Shown piece by piece: positions 11,487-22,590 of a DNA stretch of 64,000 nucleotides. The notes below the pieces were generated by a model. That model was given only the letters and a program-made list of their open reading frames with translations. It was not told the origin of the DNA and did no database searches. The position numbers were made by a program, and so were the translations under genes. The stretch covers positions 66,933 through 130,932 of the forward strand of contig VXAA01004204.1 in assembly GCA_013399115.1 (NCBI GenBank), in the 5' to 3' direction. Numbering within the stretch: position 1 is the stretch's first letter; every line of letters begins with the position of its first letter. The stretch is from Anseranas semipalmata. Taxonomy: Eukaryota; Chordata; Aves; Anseriformes; Anseranatidae.

Positions 11487-13821
11487 AGGCCAAAAATTCA
11501 GTAACCTAGGTGATGGTAATAGCTTCATTTTGGTGTGATTTGCCTATTGTGCAGCAATTTCTGTGTTCATTCAGATGGGAAGTCCCTTTTTCACTATTCA
11601 GGCCAACGGGAAATGCTTCATTAAATGGAAATTAGATCTCAATTAGAAAACAAATAAACAAAAACAGAAAAAGGGGTGTATTAAGAGAAGGGCAATAAGT
11701 CAGAAATGTAAATTACTAGCGTGCAATGTTTTCTTCTTGTTGTGGCATTCCGTCCTATACACTTCTGAAGTGCATCACACCAGTCAATCTGCAGCTAAAC
11801 ATTTATTACCATGAATCGTGTTTCCAACGTGTAGCTTCATGCACCATTTATGTTCCCTCCCTGATTTCACAGGACAGTCATCCAGCTGCCTAACCTCCAC
11901 AATTTTATCTTGTTCAGTTAACCAAGGAAACATATCTTCCTATTCGTGCAGATGAGACTGATACCTCCAGAACATCAAAGTTATCAGTTTTCTATCTTGT
12001 AGCTCACAAGAAAGCAACTGTTCTGTGATACCATTTCAACCTGTGAAGATCAGAGAAAATTATCAGTCAAATCTGTATACCTAGCATTGCAGTCCAACAT
12101 GAGTGATCTACACCAGGAAGCAAAGTGCTTTTCAATAATGAGCTGATGAAGCAAACTCACCTTTTTAAGTTACCTTGTCTCAGAAGGATTTTAAGACCAA
12201 TGTGCTGGTGTCTTATCCTGTCCTACACTTATCTGACTCAGTTTGCAAAATGTGGTTTGGTAAAGAAGAGCACTACCAGCAGCCAAACTCACAATTTCCT
12301 CTTGCAACTGGCAGACAATATTACCAGCTATTTGAAATTCTATCCATTTTGAATGCAAAATCACTTTTGCTACCAAACAATGAAAATGTGTATTTAGAAA
12401 TAATTTCTTACTGATGTTAAATGACCCCCTTATTTCAGCCTTGCTTTTAACCTTCTCAAAAGTTCTCCAGCAACAGAAAGCTCTTAAGCTTATTGTAGTG
12501 CACCTGACTGAAGGGTATGTTAGAGATTAATTAAGTTCACCAGAAAGGTTTGGAAAGTAATGCAAAGAACTCCATGAGAGAAAGAATGCAATAAATATAT
12601 TTCAGGAAACTGCATTCCCTGTGTTTTTAGTATCACAGCTCCTTTATCTAAAAGGACATTCCTTTCTGTTACTATTCCTCACCTGTATTGTAACAGCCAG
12701 CGACTGGACTCCTTTGAGACTGGGACCGTGATGACAGGGGTTGTGTAAATGAAGAATTTTAGGGTAATGGAAGAAAGTAGCTGTTTTTAGCTCAATAGCT
12801 TGACTTGTATAGAACAGTTAATTAAATCTCCTAAATCTTGCATTTTGAACAGAGATGCTACAATAGTTAAGCATGTATATTTTTTACCTTACCTAAATCC
12901 AACCTATTAGGTTTATGTTTAGTTAACTTTAATGTTCTTGTTTCTCCAGAGACCCTTTAAATTTGAAGTTGAAGTCACGGCATTTCAACATAGGTAAGTC
13001 CTTGCTGACATGCACATTCATTGTGTTAAATAAATTACGAATCAGTACATGAACAACGTGGAGTAAGGAGTATGAGCGTACAGCCCCTCTACTGGGTTGT
13101 ACTTAACCCTAGCAGGGTTAAGTGAGCCTCAGATGAGGCTTAACAACTTAACAGCAATGCTCCCCCTAAATTTCAACGTCAGAAAAAGTCCACTTCCAAG
13201 CTCAAAATAACAGAGTGGAACTGTTTCACGGAACTTATTCATGCAAATACATTCAGTTTTAAGGATACCTGATGCAGGACTACTAGCTCAAAAATCTGCT
13301 TGCTGATATACAAATGTACATTGCTGATAAGATGACAATTTCTGCCTTGTAATGGCAGCTTATTCTCAGACAACTGAATCACGTCCAGTGTGTGCCTCCT
13401 CCCTGTAGATAAAATAGTCCATATTTGCAATCCTGCTGTAGTGGGTAGTCCATAATGGGATGTCTGCCCTTTAGAGTAATTGCTATAGCTTCATCTTTTA
13501 TAAGGATAGCTTAGTTGCAAATAATTAACTACACAGTAATTAAAGTACACACATGTACATACCATATAGCATAAAACACTGCTATTGTTGTACTTTCACA
13601 GCAAGACCATGGAGAGAATATTTTTTTTTCCTTATAATCTTTACCATATATGTCTGGGTGCTCCTTTTCTGGAATCCTATCTGATTAACAATAAACATAG
13701 CTTTTGAAATCCTAGAATCCAGACAGTTTGTCCTATATTAATAAATATTATTTGCTTAATATTTTCAGATCTGGGACTTGAATCACTGAAAGGAAAGCAA
13801 AAGAACTCTGGTAGGAGATTT

Positions 13822-13853
13822 GTTATATACAAGCCTTGTTATATACAAGCCTT
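13822..13853 (+). repeat. 16-bp tandem duplication
   Basis: The unit gttatatacaagcctt occurs twice, back to back and without mismatch (13822-13837 and 13838-13853), which suggests a recent small duplication. Confidence 0.9.
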
Positions 13854-13951
13854 GAACACAAGTGGGATCCTAGGTTGCTACTGCCAAAAAATCCCTGGCC
13901 ACCTAAATCTGCTTCATTTACAGTTAGTGAAATTAAAAGACAACTTTCTGC

Positions 13952-13972
13952 CTTTTTTTTTTTTACATCAAA

Positions 13973-14025
<53 letters not shown>

Positions 14026-14080
14026 TTTTTGTTAATATTGCCTTTTTTTCTTTCTTTCTTTCTTTTTTTATTTTTCTTCT
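13952..14080 (+). repeat. (TTTC)n pyrimidine microsatellite
   Basis: A T-run at 13952-13964 is followed by about fourteen TTTC units to 14031, an interruption (gttaatattgcc), then a second shorter TTTC block to about 14066 and a T-rich tail. Phe/Leu/Ser-rich open frames across it are repeat artefacts. Confidence 0.95.
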
Positions 14081-15328
14081 CCTGGGGACAACTGAAAAGT
14101 CCTAAGGAAGTGGCACCATACTGGAGAACTAGAGCCATGGACCACCAATTTCCCTCAGCTTTTTGAGGATATAATTCTGTTTCCAGCTCTTGTTAACTGT
14201 GGTGGAGTTAACTTTAATGCACCTCTGCTTCTCTGCTCTCAGATGACATGAATGCGGTGACATGGTGCTTACACTGTGTTTTTGGATCATGTGGAGGAAA
14301 AGCTGTGCCAGCTGCAGCAGGAAGAGGCAGGCAGAGATGTGAGTGTTCATTCTGCTAGGGTAGGGACGCTGGATCCAGTCTTATCCAGAGGCCAAACATG
14401 ACTTTTGCGCTCATTCAAAATACTTAACTAAGAGCTGGCACCATTCGTTTTGCTTACAGACTTACTTTTGATACAGGTAGTTGCCATCAGATGGAGCAAG
14501 ATGGCTAATTTGTATATTCTAAAACTATGTTTTTAAATAAAATGCATATATTTATTCTGCTTTGTTTTAAATTCAGTTGAATTCATTTTGGATCATTTTG
14601 CTTGCAATACTCCTATACTGGAGTACTGCAAAATCAGGGCACTCCTTCGCATGATATTGTATGCTCTTCTGAGAAGAAAAAGCAAATTTCTCTTTCATGT
14701 CTGAAGTGTCCATGTAGGTTTGTTGTTTTGTTGTTGTTTTTTTGGTGAGGGGGATTTCCAGGCAATCGGGAGCTTTTTGCAACCATTCTATAGCTTAGGC
14801 CACAAGAAGTGAACGGTATGTGAGTTAAGAAGTAAAATTCTCAGCGTGACCAAGACACTGATGGATCATTAAGGCTGGAGTGTGCAGTACAGCCACCTCC
14901 CTCCTCAGAAGAGACTGCAGTGGTTTTGTGGAGTAACCCCCACTCAAAGCAGGGCCATAATGGGTAGCTTTCTAAGGCGGGTGGAAAGTAGAACTGCTTT
15001 TTAATGTGTTAGGAGATGACCTTTTTAGCTTCCCTCCTTCAACGTTTGCACCCCTTCTTCAACATTTCCAGGCTGCTGATGGCTTACAGCACCCTCCAAC
15101 ACAGCTCCCATGCCTGGCTGCCAGAGTCCTGGGAGGAACAGAAAAATGTCTGGGAACTTTCTGCTTCCACCTGGTCTAGAACAAAATTCTCAAAGAGTGG
15201 ATTTTGATCTCACCAATGAAACCAATTTGCTGTAAAACTGCATTTTCTAACATGATATTTGATACTAGCCTGATGTGAACTTATAGGGTGATGACGGTAT
15301 TCAAATGACAATGTTTTTCCTTTCGCAG

Positions 15329-15499
15329 GAATCCCAGACTAAACAGCAGGGTGCTGAGGAGAAGGCAATGTGGCAGAGGCTCCTCAACCTTATCCATGCT
15401 AACATACCAACTTTCTGGTTCTATGAAACCTGTATATCTGCAAATGCTACGGAAGATAATAGCGGTCCTGAGCTGTGTCCGTGTTACCCTGTTGGTCAG
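15329..15499 (+). other. Exon-like open segment, unidentified
   Basis: A 171-nt segment is framed by tttttcctttcgcag on the left and CAG|gtatga on the right, and is open in one frame for exactly 57 codons (phase 0 on both sides). The translation begins ESQTKQQGAEEKAMWQRLLN and ends CPCYPVGQ, with an N-A-T sequon and four cysteines. I do not recognise a family. It could be a coding exon of an unannotated gene, a non-coding RNA exon, or chance. No neighbouring exon in a compatible frame was identified. In human the gene upstream of SCIN is VWDE, but this does not resemble the VWDE sequence I know. Confidence 0.2.
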
Positions 15500-16894
15500 G
15501 TATGAGTTCTCTTAGAGCTCTGGCCCGCTGTAACAAAGCAGGCCTAGGTCCTTCAAGCACTACAAAACCTGGCACAGAGAGCTCCCTTCATCAATGAAGT
15601 TCAAATATTTTAGTGAAATAAAGTGGTATTTTTTTTTTAATGTAAATACCAGCATAGAATAGAAACACACTAACTGCACTTTGATTTTATTAGAGAGTAT
15701 TTGATCTCTTTCCCTTAGGTCCTAATTTCAGAAACAACATGGAGGCAGTATTATTATCTCTTTCTACTTAACATTTCTTTCTCTGTCTGTCTGTCTGCAT
15801 TGCTAAAAATTACATACTGACTCTTCTAATTCATTAATTGTTTTCTCTCACCAACCTCTCAGTCATTTGGAAGTAAAACAAATGGCACAGCCCATCATAC
15901 TCTTGAGGACTAGAGAGGCTGAGTGCCATCATGAGCTTACTTTGGAAACTCCCTGCCCTCTCCACCCGAGAACTGGTGATCAGCAGACTGTGCCAAAATT
16001 AACCCTCCCATGCTTCCTCTTCTTTCCTCTTCTTTTTAGGAAGACCTGCTTTGCTCTTGATTGCTTTTGCTTCTGGATTGAGTGCTGAAGCTCAATATAG
16101 TCAGGTAGTTTCAATTCCTTTCAAAAACAGTGTGTGGGGATGCTGAATGTAGCACTTTTAAGTCATAGTCTGCATTGCTGAGGACTTTGGGGGCATGTCC
16201 AGAGCTAGATTTGGACTCAAATCTCTAGATTTAGACTGTAAGTAAGCTGGTAAATACGTACCAGATAGTGATTTAGCATAAGAAAATTGCATAGCAGATT
16301 GTTTTGCCCTTTCCAAAAGACAATGATTTATACACCATTGTGGAAAGCTTGGGACACTAGAGACAATTCCCTAAGCAATGATCTCATAGCTCTGTGTGCA
16401 CTGTTGTGGAGTTCGGCGTTTCTCCAGGATTTACCAGATGCAATCCCTAGTGAAGAGAAAAATTGTGTAGGATATTAATATTAAAAAAAAAAAAAAAGGC
16501 ATATTTTTTGTTAAATATATTTTCCTACCAGTCAGGGAGGAATTGTATTGTATTTCCAGTTTACTAGTTTGGTTTGAAATTTGGGGTTGCGCAAACCCAG
16601 GTTTGGAAAGAATAAAATCTCTGGGAAATTTCCCTGCCTGGAAGTTCCCTATTTTCTGAATGACAGGCAAACCCATTCTAGTGAACGGTGCTTTCTTTGT
16701 GCTCTCATACATGGCAAATGAAAGACAGTACCAATTCAATGGCTAGTGAATTTCAGAGGTTAGGATTTGGATCTCATGTTGGTAGATGTAATTTAATAGT
16801 ATTGTATCAATGCTTATCGTAGATAATGATACAAGTATTAGCTGGGCCTCCTCGTAGTAACAGGGGAGACAGCGTAACGAAATGGTGCACATGG

Positions 16895-16912
16895 CATTCC
16901 TTCGAAGGAATG
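16895..16912. promoter_or_regulatory. Perfect 18-bp palindrome with inverted CATTCC/GGAATG half-sites
   Basis: CATTCCTTC and GAAGGAATG are exact reverse complements with no spacer. The outer six bases on each side form TEAD (M-CAT) half-sites in inverted arrangement, and the inner part contains two overlapping TTC-N4-GAA sequences of STAT6 type. Regulatory function is inferred from motifs only. Confidence 0.35.
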
Positions 16913-17000
16913 ATGCTAACATTGTCTTTTTACAGATGGGAAAAAGGAGGCACAGGGCAGTTCAGTGAATTGTCCCAAAAGCATGAGCGAAAAGTCTGTT
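16912..17000 (+). mobile_element. MIR-like SINE remnant
   Basis: The stretch ttttacagatgggaaaaagg, then aggcacagggcagttcagtgaattgtcccaaaa, follows the MIR core order: ttttacagatggggaaactg, then aggcacagagaggttaagtgacttgcccaagg. Old and diverged, + orientation, approximate edges. Confidence 0.6.
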
Positions 17001-20000
17001 TTGGTCAAACTCTCACAGATAAACTTAATCTCTTATATCAGATGTGGAGACATTTCCAGTGCTCCTGAGGAAAAGGGGCCTGAGCTTGCTCTTAACCTCT
17101 GTGCATGACACCTCATCTTTAAAAACAGAGATGACAGATGTCTATCTTCGTTCTGACTCACAAGATGGGGGTAGAGTGGGGAGTGAGACACAGGCATGTT
17201 ACAGATGGGCATTTCCTGGCTTGTGCAACTGCAGGCTTTCATTAGAGGAGCCAGGAAAATGTCCCAGGGCTGCTCGGCAGTGAGAAGAGTGCAAGTTGCT
17301 GGAGCCTCTTGGGTACAAAGGCTATTAAGGAAACTAAGGTACCTGCAATAAATCTATGCTTGCTAATGCTGCTTACTGCCAAATACACTATAACAGATAT
17401 CCTAAGAGTCAAAACTGAGAGCTGTGAACCTAAGAGTTCCTTGAAAATGCTGGCTCAGTTTGTTCAAGTACTTTGATATAATTATTACATATAGTATATA
17501 CATTTACTACATGCAATATATATAAGTAAGAAGAAAGCAACCATTCCTGTTAAGAACACTATGACGAAGTATAAAGTTTCCATTTCCTCCACCACCACAT
17601 CCTTGCTGGGAAGCAGCTTGAAGATAATTATTGCTATGGATAAGACAGAAATTTAGCTTCCAAATTCCCACAGGGGCATGACACCCAGCAGCAGCTCCTG
17701 TGAAAGCCCAAAGTGCCACCAGTCAGCTGTGTGGCTGGCAGCCTCCGCTGCCCTGTACTTACCTGGGCTGCTCTGGCAGCTCTCCATGCTGGCCCCTGCT
17801 TAGCATCTCCCTGTCCCCCTGTTGCACACCCGAGTCCTTTCAGAGCACAAAGGGGTCCTGAGCTGTTTGCTGTTCAGGCTGATCTCCATCTCCTCTGACA
17901 TTCGTCACAAAGCCCTTAAAGCTCGGAGAAAGGAGAGCATGGTTTTTGTATCAAGGACTGGCTAATGTGTTGTTCTCATGCCTCAGCAGTTGGAGATTGA
18001 AGCAAAATCTCTTAATCCTTTTTACTTTTTTCATTTCAGGGCTGAAAATGCACTGTAAATCTTGCTGACAGCTTTGTCAGTCATTTGGGCACACAGTCAA
18101 CTGCAGCATGGACACCTCTCAGCCCAGCTTGCGAGAAATGACCAGAATCCATTTACCAAAACTGTCTCTGATCTAAAGTCTATTCTTGTCAATTGGTATT
18201 TTTCCATTGATGTTGGTGCACTTTGGAACTTGCTTGCAGAGGTAAATTCTTTTGTTTTGGGCAGCACTGTTGGATTGTTTCTTTAGAATCACTTTATAAA
18301 AACCTCTACAGCTTATATAAATGCCGAGAGTGAATTTGGATACTTTCTGAAAGACTAAAAGGAAGCAGCAGGCTTACAACTTAATTGTAAACACTGTGAT
18401 CTCATAAGTGACCTGAAGAAGCAAGTGTTACACAAAAGTATGTTCAAATCTGCCACCCAAGCGAACTGACTCTATAAAGAGAAATCAGTACATACTATAA
18501 GCTATTAATACTAGTATTTTGCATATGTATACAACTCCTACATATCTTTATTATAAAATAGAAAGATTTCACTGTCTCTCTTCAGGACACTGACCCCTCC
18601 TCAGTAATACACTTCAAATTCAATGTTATCTCTAAAGCTGCTTTGGGCTAGATTTAACCGTGTGTCCTGTGATTTCTGGAACTGAGATCCTAATCTGAAT
18701 GATTACCACGCAGATTAAAATGAGTGTTTGAGTTATACACAGGGCTCCTAATTCTAAGCTAAGATCTTTCATCCTTTAATTTTGCTTATATGTTTTTTTG
18801 CCATGACTTGATGCCCAAGTTCAACTATAAGACCCTTCCCTATAGCTTCACTCCATCAGAGAGCCATACATTTGAAAAAATAAAATACATACACAGAGTA
18901 CACAGGCAGTCAGTGAATTTTAGGTAATGTGAATGGTCCTAGGATCATACTGGTCATACTGGAAGTATTAATATCCTTGTCATACTAAGCCTTTGAAATT
19001 TGATGCCTTTCCTGTGGAACAACAACAAAAAAATACATGAAACGGTCAACCTGGATAACAATGGACTAACAATCTAAGGTTTAAAGAATTGTTATTAATT
19101 TATTAAGATATTTCTGAGACCTGATTTACAAATGCTGGTAAACACAGCAGATTTTTTTTTTTTTTTCAGTAAAAAGTCTTGCATTGACCAAAATTAAAAT
19201 CAACATACTGGAAAAAATGTAAATAATGTTTTTCTGCCAGATTCTTCTCTGTTCCATAAAACTTTGCTTTGAGCATTATACCTTATCATGTTACACTGAT
19301 TGCAGTGGGTGATTTTATTACCTTAGTAACACAGTTACAGTTACCTAGCACTATACAGCAGTGTGCTGGTTATTTCATATAAGGAAGGAAAATACTAATT
19401 CGCTTTAAATAAGGGACTTTTTAAAAAAGGCACTAAGTCTGCATCAAAAACCACACAGCAGAAACGTAAAATACTAACTGAAGGAGAGGGGCCCAAATGA
19501 AAAATGTTCTGGGATGGCTTTTCTCATTCACATAAGACCAATACCTTTTACTTTGCCACCCGTCACTGTAATAGCTCAGGAAGTGCTGGGAGTGTTCTGC
19601 TGGGATTTTGCCCACACGGTGTGCACTCCAGTGGAGACTGGAGAGAAGGGGGGTCTAAATCATCTGGATGAGGGCCTTGGAAGAGGCACTGGGATGCCAT
19701 CAGCCGGAAGGGCTGCTGTCGCTGCAGGATGCCTGTAAATGGCTCTTGTAATAAGCCAGTTTAGTTTTAGTGCTATGCAGTTTCCTCAAGTTACAAACCA
19801 ACAGGCAGTGCGTGAAACACACAAGGTCTATTCTTTAACTGTTCAAAACACAAGGATCTATAAACATTGAAGTGCTACTTTTCCTCCATAGAGACTTTTT
19901 CTTGCTTGGAAAAATAAAGCAAGGAAGTGTGTCATGTAGGTGTACTAAAATTAAACTTATCTGTAGCATGCTCCTTAGCTGACTCTTTTTACCTATCATC

Positions 20001-20691
20001 TTTTACTTTGTAAAGGGAAATGGTTACAGTTTATTTTCACTTGCTTCCTACATAGTTGAGGAAGATAGTATATAAGTAATGGTGATGATATTCCTTGAAT
20101 GTTCATATCAAGAAATGGATGGGAGAATAGCAATCACATGGCAGCCAGTGTAAAGTCAAAACACAGAGCCATAAACAGATGCATTCCCGTACATGTTCTC
20201 CTGAGAGGATAATTGTTCTTGTTGATAGTTATGTACGTTTGAAAGTGAAGAACAGTGTTACTGGTGAAAATAACTAGATCCAGAGAAAGCCACAATACCA
20301 AAGGTATTTTTGTTTTACCAACAGAGGAAATGTTCTGGCCTAGTGGAAAAGACATGGAAGGGAAGGGAATGCAATGTCCTGCTGTGTTTTAAAATAATGT
20401 ATCAATACACGCATTACTCTCTGATCATGTCTCTAAAAGCTGGCTGGTACGGCCTATGTGGAACATGAGGCCAAGCATACAACAGCTGTGTAGTCGCATG
20501 ATGTTGGCTACCTTGCATTGAGTGAGCAAAAAAGTTTCTTTTGGATCCAGCAAGACTTGGAAAAAGCCTTAACTGACTTGCAGATCTGGAATTCTGAGCA
20601 CATAGTCCATACACGTAGTGCTGTGTTGCTCTGTCATTAAAGACAAAGGACCAGAATTTATCAAATGTATTTATTGACTGTATTGATCTGC

Positions 20692-20714
20692 TTTTTTTTT
20701 TTTTTTTTTTTTTT
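20692..20714 (+). repeat. Poly(T) run of 23
   Basis: An uninterrupted homopolymer of 23 T. It could be the reverse-strand poly(A) tail of a retroposon, but I see no recognisable body beside it. Confidence 0.9.
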
Positions 20715-22539
20715 CTTCCACTACACTGATCATCAGTTTCAGAACACTGTAGGTCCCCTAAGAGTGGGCATCCCCCAGTCTTTTGTGGTAGTGTTCAGGA
20801 TTTTATTTTTGAACCTAGAAATTTGAGAAATGTACTCCCGGAAACCATATATATAAAGCAAGGAAAGGGGAATGGTTGGGATGGAGATAACGTATATTTG
20901 ATTTCTAGGCAGATCTAGTCAAGAAAGCTCAGAAACAGAGCCTGGAAATGCAGGACAGGAGTGCCAGAGCACTGCACCAGGATTGTGGGATGGGATTTTT
21001 GCTAGCAAGATAAACTGGATACCCAGGGAAAAGAGGTACCTAAAGTACTGATTTAAGGGAGAAGCTAAAGAGTACTTTATAGCCATTAAAATTCTGTTTA
21101 ATTCTGGAAGGTGAAGTATATACAGTATTATCAACAAGAAGAAACTGCAAGGATGATAAATATTGAATTCATTATTTTGGGGGGTTTTGTTTGTTTGTTT
21201 GTTTTTTACAGTCAGAACATTCATTTATTCTGGGAACGATGCCTAAATTTTAATAGGATTGAGGATGTGTAATAATATGTGTGCTTCACTGTCTCACATC
21301 AGTTATTCATTTTACCTCATACTTTATTTTAACTGGTATCTGCTCATTGCTAGTGAACAATCAAATTGGAAGAGGAGTCAAGAGAACAGGGTCTGCCAAG
21401 ATAATACATTTGGGTCCCTGAAGATATGCCTTCTCTAGAAAAATAGGATCCTTAAAACAAGATGTTAAGAAAATCTACTGATTCCCACAGGATTGATTTT
21501 TACCTTGGAGCCTAGGGCTGAGGTAGCAGCACGATTTGCTGTTCAGACTTGAGCTCATATGAAATGTATTCTTCAGACTTATGAAAAAAATTGTTCCAGA
21601 TGAGTGGCAAAAAAATAACAAACTATTGCTCCATGGCCTTCCTTGTCACCTAGATTTAAAAAATCAGCTTTGAAATAAATGTTACATTGACAGTATGGCT
21701 CTTAATGTTGAGGCACCTCCAAGCTTTCTATGCATCGTGCTAATCAGAAAACAGAGAGGTTGAGTCCTTTTCCAGTAAGTACGTCTCAGAATCTTGAAAC
21801 AGGAATCAGCCGCAAGCTTTGATTTAAAATAGATCCTTCAGTAGACTTCTTGAGCAACCTCAAGACCTCATCTTCAACATGCAGTACCAAAAGGTGACTA
21901 TTTTAGAAGCTGTCTCGAGCACATTTGCAGATCTTAGCAACTTTTTAGAGAATTAGTATACTTTCAGTATTTCAGAGGAAAGGAAGAAGTGAGTTTTATA
22001 AATCAGGTGACCCTGATGTAGAAACTGAAATTTATGGATGCTTTTGGTTTCCTTGAGATTGCTTTGCTTTTGCGTCTACTACACTCAATGGGCAGATCCC
22101 CAATTAATGTCAGGGATCTTAAAAGCTACTCAGTTTAGGAAGGGTGATGAAGGATTATTTCCTGCCCTCTTCAAACTGAAGAAATGCTGAGAGTATCCAT
22201 TGAAAGAGATTGTGATGGGACTCTTGTTAGTGATGCTAGTGTTTAGTGCTGGTATAATGAAGGTTGGCTAATCTGTAATAGCTGACACAGCAACAAAATT
22301 CATAATTCTAAGGTGTGTTATTCTTGGATAGTATGAAACCACTTTAGCCTTTCATTTGTTGAAGTATAACAATGCACTTCTGCTTTAAAAAGCAAGTGAG
22401 AGCCAGAAAATATTCTTCTTTGGAAAATGTTTATTTTCCCAGGTAGGTGTACCAAATTCAAGAAAACAGAAGATAATTGTACTTTCTTCGAATTTCTTGT
22501 GTTTGGGTAGATCTCTTTTCCTCAGTTTTACATAGATGC

Positions 22540-22590
22540 TTTTAATTTTAATTTTAATTTTAATTTTAATTTTAATTTTAATTTTAATTA
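22540..22590 (+). repeat. (TTTTAA)n hexanucleotide microsatellite
   Basis: About eight perfect TTTTAA units. Read on the - strand they give an Ile-Lys repeat inside a chance open frame. Confidence 0.95.

Larger units (their letters stand above)
7048..13951. other. Intergenic, nothing recognisable beyond short repeats
   Basis: A G+C-richer stretch at about 7290-8150 carries overlapping open frames on both strands (127 codons at 7671-8054 on +, 117 codons at 7897-8250 on -) without splice framing or a known domain. Elsewhere there is a (GTTT)n run at 9739-9766, a (CA)n run near 11462-11486, a set of overlapping inverted repeats at 13094-13144, and a 16-bp tandem duplication at 13822-13853. No gene or RNA is recognised. 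Confidence 0.55.
14081..22539. other. Intergenic, with one exon-like segment and a MIR remnant
   Basis: Contains an unidentified splice-framed open segment at 15329-15499, an 18-bp palindrome at 16895-16912 beside a MIR-like remnant, an A-run near 16483-16497, and a 23-base T-run at 20692-20714. Nothing else resolves into a gene, RNA or full-length transposon. Confidence 0.5.

Noticed and set aside
13836..14166. Phe-rich 'membrane-like' open frames
   Set aside because: Direct translation of the TTTC microsatellite, not a protein-coding signal.
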